Assembly: GCA_013398295.1 (NCBI GenBank)
Contig: VZSF01001239.1
Coordinates: forward strand, 34,646-98,645
Direction: 5' to 3'
Source: Chionis minor
Lineage: Eukaryota; Chordata; Aves; Charadriiformes; Chionididae
Length of the DNA: 64,000 nucleotides
A program made the translations under genes and the position numbers. Below the pieces are notes generated by a model. That model worked only from the letters and a program-made list of their open reading frames with translations, did not search any database and was not told the DNA's origin. This document shows, one piece after another, positions 58,491 through 64,000 of this stretch. Numbering within the stretch: position 1 is the stretch's first letter; each line of letters starts with the position of its first letter.

Positions 58491-61400
58491 AACGTGTCTG
58501 ACGAATCCCAAATGCAGAGACCAGGGTCTGAGCATCTGGGCTGCTCCCAGCGCTGTAACCTCCCCTCTCGCAGACCGGATCTTTCCACAGACATAATCCG
58601 GGCTGGATTTGCCGTCTAGTGGTTGCACCAGACACGACAAGTGCGTTCGCCGCCTTCCCCGCACCGAGGAGCTGCTGCTCCAGCACATCCCAGATGGGGT
58701 CCATGCAAGGACATTTATAGAAGGGAAAAACACACACGGAAAAGTGTCAGTTGAGAGAGGGAAGGGATGGCGGTGCTATTGGCACAGTACTTCTGGTTGT
58801 TTTTTTCTGGATGCTTTCATGTTCTCCAGTCTTCCTTCCCTGCTTATTTTTAACAGCTAAGATGGAGGATGCTGAACAAAATTTTTCACATGGGCAAGAT
58901 TTTTACAGATCTGGAGTTGCCCAGGAAGTGCCATTTCCCAGCCTGCGGGCTTCTCCGTGGCACACCGGGGGCTCGGGGCTGGTGCCAGCCAGGAAGGCAG
59001 AGCCTGCGGGCGCTCCGTGTGGAGCAGGAGGTGGGTTTCCCCGCTGCCCTTCCCCAAACAACCCTGGTCCTGGCCAGGGGAAGCTCCCCAACCCCAGCCA
59101 AGGCTCTTGCAGAAGCCAGGCAGGAGGAAAGGCAAGACGACCCCACTCCATCCCTTTCCTGAGCCTCTCCGACATCCCAGTGCAGCAAAGGGACACGCAC
59201 ATCCTCACTGTGACCTCCCGCAGCCAAACCCCGCTCCCTGCGGAGATGCGGATCCTCCCGGAGCAAGGACCCTGACCAAGGGGACCCCACTGCACACCCA
59301 GCTGGAGGACCCCAGGGCTTTAACGAGATGTTGGCATCACACATGGCCCTGTCCAGACTGGCCCTGGCTTTCCCTCCCCAAATTTATGTCCCCAGAGAGC
59401 AGCACCCAGGTTGGGGAGTGGCACCCCGGGGTGCCCACCACCGCTGGTGCTTGCTTGGGCAAGGCTGGGCTGAGACACGGGTTGAAATCCAGTTCCATCC
59501 AGGGAAAACAGGGGTCTGAGGGAGGCAAACCTGACCCTGCTTTGGAGATAGTGAGGGACGAGCAGTGCCGGGCTCCCTCCCAGCTGACAGTGGGGCTCTG
59601 CAGAGAGAGACGATGCTCCAGACCCCCACAGACGTGCAGCTGGGCAGCTCCAACCTGTTGGCATTTAGGACCCGCTCCAATCTTCTCACCACTAGCCCCA
59701 GGACACATGCCACAGCCCATCCTCCTCCTCCTCCTCTCCTGCAGCAGCATCCAGCAGGCCAGGCAGGAGGGGGACAGGGACAGGACCACAAGAACCTGAG
59801 CCCACGCCATGTCCCTACGCTCTTCTAAAGCAGCAGGGGAGGATGTTTGCAGGATCCATTAACAAACCACCATCCTTCCCGTGCTTGGGAGCTGCCCAGG
59901 TGCCAGCACACACCACTCCTTGTTCCCGGGTTGGGTTTTTGCCTCAGAGCATCCACACCCCTTCCCAAACCAACACCAGGAGCTGAAGAGCGTTTGCAGG
60001 GAGGCTCCAGCCCACCACCTCAGTGGACCTGGTGGGTGGCAGCAGAGCAAAACCCAGGAAAAGGAGCCCCCCAGCACTGCTTCCAGCAGCTGCTTTATCC
60101 AGGCGGGGTGATGGGGCTGATTTACACCAGCTGGGGCACCGGCTCCGCATCCCACAGGGGCAGAGGTGAGGAGGCAGGGGGTCAGTGCAACCCCCTGCCC
60201 TGCTTCTCCCCCTTCCCAAAAAAGAGGGGGAGACCCCATTGGTTCCGAGCAAGCCCACGGGTGCCCAATCACCGCCTTGTTGTTGTGGTGGGGAGAGCAG
60301 GGAGGGGAGCCAAGACCCCTCCTCATCCCCTTCCTCCTCCTTCTCCTGTTGCTGGGAGGAGGTGTGGGGTCCAGGGGGCCTCGGCAGCCTGTATCCCACC
60401 GGGAAGGAGGAGGAGGAGGAGGGGTGAGTGAAGGGCTTTGTCCAGATCCACAGAAAAGCATAAAGGAGAGGGGGAAACCCCAAACCAACTAAAAAATAGC
60501 TTCCCCAGCCCCCTTGGAGGTGTGCCCGGAGCACAGAGGCTTTGTGGGGCTGCTGCAGGAGGTACCAGCAACTGCAGCCCCCCCTCTCCCCCTCCCAAAG
60601 TGACATTTGGACTGTGGGCTCCTCCCAAGGACTCTCCTGCGATGCCAAAGACACCCCGCTGCTCCTGATGGTCCCGCTGCCCCTCACCACCACCCCATGT
60701 CCACGGAGGGGCTCAGGCCACGGGCGCTGGACCGGGGCTACCCCTGCAGGAGACCCTAAAAACCAGCAGCTCTGATGGAGGGGTGCTGCATGGGGAAAGG
60801 CAGGATTTCTCCAGAGCTTCCCTGAAAACCCCTTAAATTCCCTCTCCACTTCTTTCCAGCCTGTTCCCCCAGATCCTCTTCCCCTCCACACTTTTTTTTC
60901 CCCCTTTGCAGCACCCATCAGCTCAAACGCTTCCCGGGCCGTTTGCAAACATCCCTTTTGGAGGGTATTTCCTCGGGAAGCACAGGATTTGTGTTTAAAA
61001 ACAACCCCTCAAAATCTTTTCCTTTGGAGGGGTACACAGGACAGCCACCCCCCAGTCAAGGGACGTGAGCTCCAGGCACAGCAACATTCCTGCGCTTCAA
61101 ATTCAGCGTGTGAGTGTTTGCAGAGCCAGCGTGAGTCATGGCCCAGGGAAGTGTAACCCAGCATCACGTCCTTCGGTGCTTCCCTTTGCTCAATTCTTCT
61201 CGGACTTAACCTAAAACCTTTACTGAGTGGAGGAGCTGGGAGGACAAAAGGATCGGTGACCGAGTCATGGCTGCCACCGCCACGCCTGGCCATCTGCAGA
61301 CGTGCTTGCGATGTGACGAGCAATAAAAGTTGATTATTAATAAGCTGCTTGGATCCGGCCCGCGGCAGCTGCAACGTTGCCGGGAACAGATAAGAAAACT

Positions 61401-61500
61401 GTGGAGGCAGCAGGAAAAGACGCCGGAGAGGGGCCCAGCACGTCACCAGTGGAGTCCAGGACCCCTCGCCTCCCCAGCATCGATCGGGGACGAGCTGTGG

Positions 61501-61577
61501 TCCCATTTCACAGAGGAGCAGACTGAGGCTTGGAGGAACCAGGAGCTCCACATCAGGAGTAAAATGGAGCTGGGATT
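61501..61577. mobile_element. Possible MIR-like ancient SINE relic
   Basis: TCCCATTTCACAGAGGAGCA, then ACTGAGGCTTGG, and finally GAGCTGGGATTTTGG follow the order of MIR consensus blocks (CCATTTTACAGATGAGG, AACTGAGGC, GAGCTGGGATT). This is the best SINE match in the window, by eye. Confidence 0.45.
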
Positions 61578-62681
61578 TTGGTGCTTGGGATTTTGGGGCC
61601 CGGGATTTCAGGATGCGTAGCCCAGGAGCTAGAGCAGCTGGTGGCGCCCTGTCACCCCCAAGGGACCGACCACTTTTGGGGGAGCGTTGGGGAAAGGCTC
61701 CCCAGCAGCGCTGGGGCACGGGGGAGAGGGATGGGCAGGAATTCCCAATCTGCTCAGCTCCCATTCTTGCCTCTGCTTTTGTTTCACTCGCCATCTGTCC
61801 CGCAGCCCCGCACGCCCCGCGCTCCCGCTGCACGTGCCGTAAATATCAAGACGGGCTTTGTCTCTCCTTCAAAAGGCAGCGTGGCCCCCGTGTCCCAGCC
61901 CTGCCGCAGCCCCCAGCCCTCCCCAGCGGCGGCTGCTGCCCGCCTCAAAGCTGCTGGGGGCTGGCATGGCCACAGGGGCTTTCTGGGCTGGCTGGGGGGG
62001 GTCTGGGTTTGGGGGGGCTCTTCTCCCCCCCTCCCATCCCGGCAGGTTTCCCGGTCAGCGCTAAGAGGGGGTGCATTGCTCCGGCACCGCAACCATCCGT
62101 GGGATCCAGGAGCACGTCCTCGGGGCTGGAGCTGAACCCCATCACCAAAATCACTGCAAATGAAAAAAGGAAGCAAAAGGAAAGCTCAGCCCCCTGCATG
62201 CTGGTGGAGCTCGGTAGAGACTCCCCCCCAAGCTCTGCATCCCTGGGCTAAGCAGGGCGGCATCCCGAAACGGTGCCAGGGGTTTCGCTGGCCATCCCAA
62301 GGGGAATTTGGTGGGGCACGTCCCAGGCAGTGCCTCCACAGGGTCCCCCCACGGGGGCTGGGAGGGGGGCGATGGAGCCATCATGCTTTAAGGGAGCACC
62401 AGGGCCGGCGTCTCGGCCCCGATCCAGCCTTTTAACTCACAACAAAGCAGCGAAGCAGGCAGCAAGGGCAGCTGCTCCGCTCCAGCCCCGTCCTTCCCCT
62501 CTGCTGTTTTATCCGGTGCTATAATAGAAATAAACTCCCCGGTAAAAGGGCATTGTCAGGGGGAAAATGGGCCTCGCCCTTCGTCTGGCAGCTGGGAACG
62601 CCAGGGACGCGCAGGGCTTAGGGATATTGTTGCCTCCAGCCGGTTCCCAGCAACACATTTCCCAGCGGTTCCCCAAAGGAG

Positions 62682-62846
62682 CGGGTGTTGCACTCACACG
62701 GGTGGTGTTGCATTCACACGGGTGTTGCACACACACGGGTGGTGTTGTGTTCACATGGGTGTTGCACTCACACGGGTGTTGCACACACACGCGGGTGGTG
62801 TTGTGTTCACAGAGGTGTTGTTGCATTCACACGGGTGTTGTTGCAT
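62682..62846. repeat. GTGTTGCA-CACACGGG minisatellite
   Basis: About nine irregular units of 17-23 bases built on GGTGTTGCACTCACACGGG with variants (GTGTTGTGTTCACA, GTTGCATTCACACGG). Two unit types alternate, suggesting a higher-order repeat. Confidence 0.85.
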
Positions 62847-63536
62847 CCCCGCAACAGCGACACCAAGAGCTGCCCCTTTCCTACAGGGCTGGGCGCTGCT
62901 GTGCCAGGCGCCGGGATAGCCCCAGCAGGGACGAGTGGCTCTTCCCGGGGGCACGGGGCAGGTGCCAGCCCCCGAGGTGATGCCCGACACCAGCTGGCAG
63001 GTCGGGGTGCAGACTCCAGCATCACCCTTAAATCCTTCTTCTGCCTCGCTGCTGCCAGCTGGGACACGAGGCTGGCCGGGACCGCTCCGTAGCAGTAGTA
63101 GCCATGGGCAGAGCTCGGATGTGGCCCGCAAGACACCCCTGGGTCAGTGCCACCGGTGTGGAGACGTGGCAGAGGGGGGAGCCCCACGAGCCCCCCTCTG
63201 GTGCTCCCCAGACCTGGGAAACGCACTCCCCCGGACACGCAGCGCTCGTCCCAGCTGCCAGCTCCAGGCTGGGCCCGGAGACGTGGCTCAGTGGGAAGCA
63301 GATGCCGAGGAAAGTGAGTGGCTCAAAGCCCTGAACCCAACTCGAGCAGCTGGTGAGACTCACACGCCCGGCTGGAACCTGCCTGGAGCTCCGCACTCCC
63401 ATCCCAGACACCGCTCCGTGAGGAAGCACAAACTGCCCCGGAGCAGCGAACGCAGCCTCTGGCTGCTCCCACCATTCCGGCTGCCTGTGCCCTGCCCTCT
63501 CCTTGCTGCCACTGCCAGGGCCTGGGATCTTACGTG

Positions 63537-63706
63537 GACGGGGGCACAGCATCACCTGGAGACAAGGGGCATGGTGCCCCTTGGGGACGGGGGCACGGCT
63601 TCCCTTGGGAACAGGGGCACAGCATCCCTTGGAGGTGGGAACACTGCATCCCTTAGTGGCAGAGACACGGTGTCCCTTGGGGACGAGGACACAGCGTCCC
63701 TCGGGG
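63537..63706. repeat. 24-bp minisatellite, about seven copies
   Basis: Diverged 24-base units of the type ACGGGGGCACAGCATCCCTTGG (for example 63537-63560, 63587-63610, 63683-63706); the second unit has two extra bases. Since 24 is a multiple of three, several frames stay open through it and read as 8-residue repeats. Confidence 0.85.
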
Positions 63707-64000
63707 ATGGCAGGGCACCGGCACAGCCTCGGATCCCCGAGGGACATGCCCCACTGCCAGCAGCAGCCGTGGCTCCTGCCTGCTGCCGTACGGGACATGT
63801 CGGAGCACCTCGCTCTGCCCGGCGAGCTCGCAGGGTGCGGCACGGCGGGGGCGGCACGGCGGGGGGAGAACGGCGGGGGTTCAGCCCCAGGTTGCCCAAC
63901 GCCGACAGACTCCTCAAATAACAATAATTACTATTATAATATTTAATAAGAATCGTACGCAAACCCCCCCCGGCGAGCCGAGCAGAGCGAGCTCTGCCCT

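Larger units (their letters stand above)
58491..64000. other. Intergenic DNA beyond FMOD, no gene seen
   Basis: GC-rich sequence without recognisable exons on either strand. It holds one SINE-like relic, two minisatellites and, at 63914-63955, a short AT-rich segment. BTG2 is expected further right by synteny; its coding sequence was not seen. Confidence 0.55.

Noticed and set aside
61322..61327. Plus-strand AATAAA as a distal FMOD poly(A) signal
   Set aside because: It is 4 kb past the FMOD stop, while a well-placed signal with a downstream GU element exists at 58464-58469.
1..64000. CRISPR arrays, phage or bacterial defence systems, insertion sequences
   Set aside because: The DNA is vertebrate. 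The tandem repeats present are minisatellites and microsatellites without unique equal-length spacers, and no prokaryotic gene was seen.
58491..64000. BTG2 coding exons expected by synteny
   Set aside because: None of the conserved BTG-domain residues could be recognised in any frame; the gene is probably beyond the right edge.

Overview
The window is vertebrate nuclear DNA, most probably from a bird and probably a GC-rich microchromosome. The evidence is intron-containing genes with GT-AG splice sites, high GC and CpG content, compact intergenic spacing, many simple repeats and two short runs of N inside homopolymers. No bacterial, viral or plasmid gene was seen. The species cannot be named from the sequence alone.

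Only three protein-coding genes can be supported. All are secreted small leucine-rich repeat proteins (SLRPs) of the extracellular matrix. Opticin (OPTC, minus strand, coding exons between 2793 and 5539, 329 aa) is a class III SLRP. PRELP (minus strand, coding exons 11963-12141 and 14002-14938, 371 aa) and fibromodulin (FMOD, plus strand, coding exons 54175-55165 and 57148-57299, 380 aa) are class II SLRPs. Every splice junction closes in frame. Order and orientation (OPTC and PRELP in tandem, FMOD divergent) match the mammalian 1q32 cluster FMOD-PRELP-OPTC, with a much shorter PRELP-FMOD gap. By synteny, ATP2B4 is expected left of the window and BTG2 right of it; neither is visible here.

Layout: 1-2580, no gene; 2580-5540, OPTC; 5541-9844, upstream region of OPTC with simple repeats and a small assembly gap; about 9845-11962, probable PRELP 3' UTR; 11963-14953, PRELP coding exons; 14954-22688, proposed PRELP intron 1; 22689 to about 22820, proposed non-coding PRELP exon 1 with a TATA-like box at 22842-22851; 22860-53050, a shared PRELP/FMOD intergenic region of about 30 kb with simple repeats, ancient SINE-like relics, AT-rich islands, a duplicated 33-bp sequence and one orphan exon-like segment; about 53060-58490, FMOD with a TATA box, 3' UTR and poly(A) signal; 58490-64000, no gene, but two minisatellites.

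FMOD and PRELP bind fibrillar collagen and, for PRELP, also heparan sulfate and basement-membrane ligands, in cartilage, tendon and other connective tissue. Opticin is mainly an eye (vitreous and ciliary body) protein. Many long open frames in the intergenic DNA are by-products of GC-rich sequence and were not called as genes.
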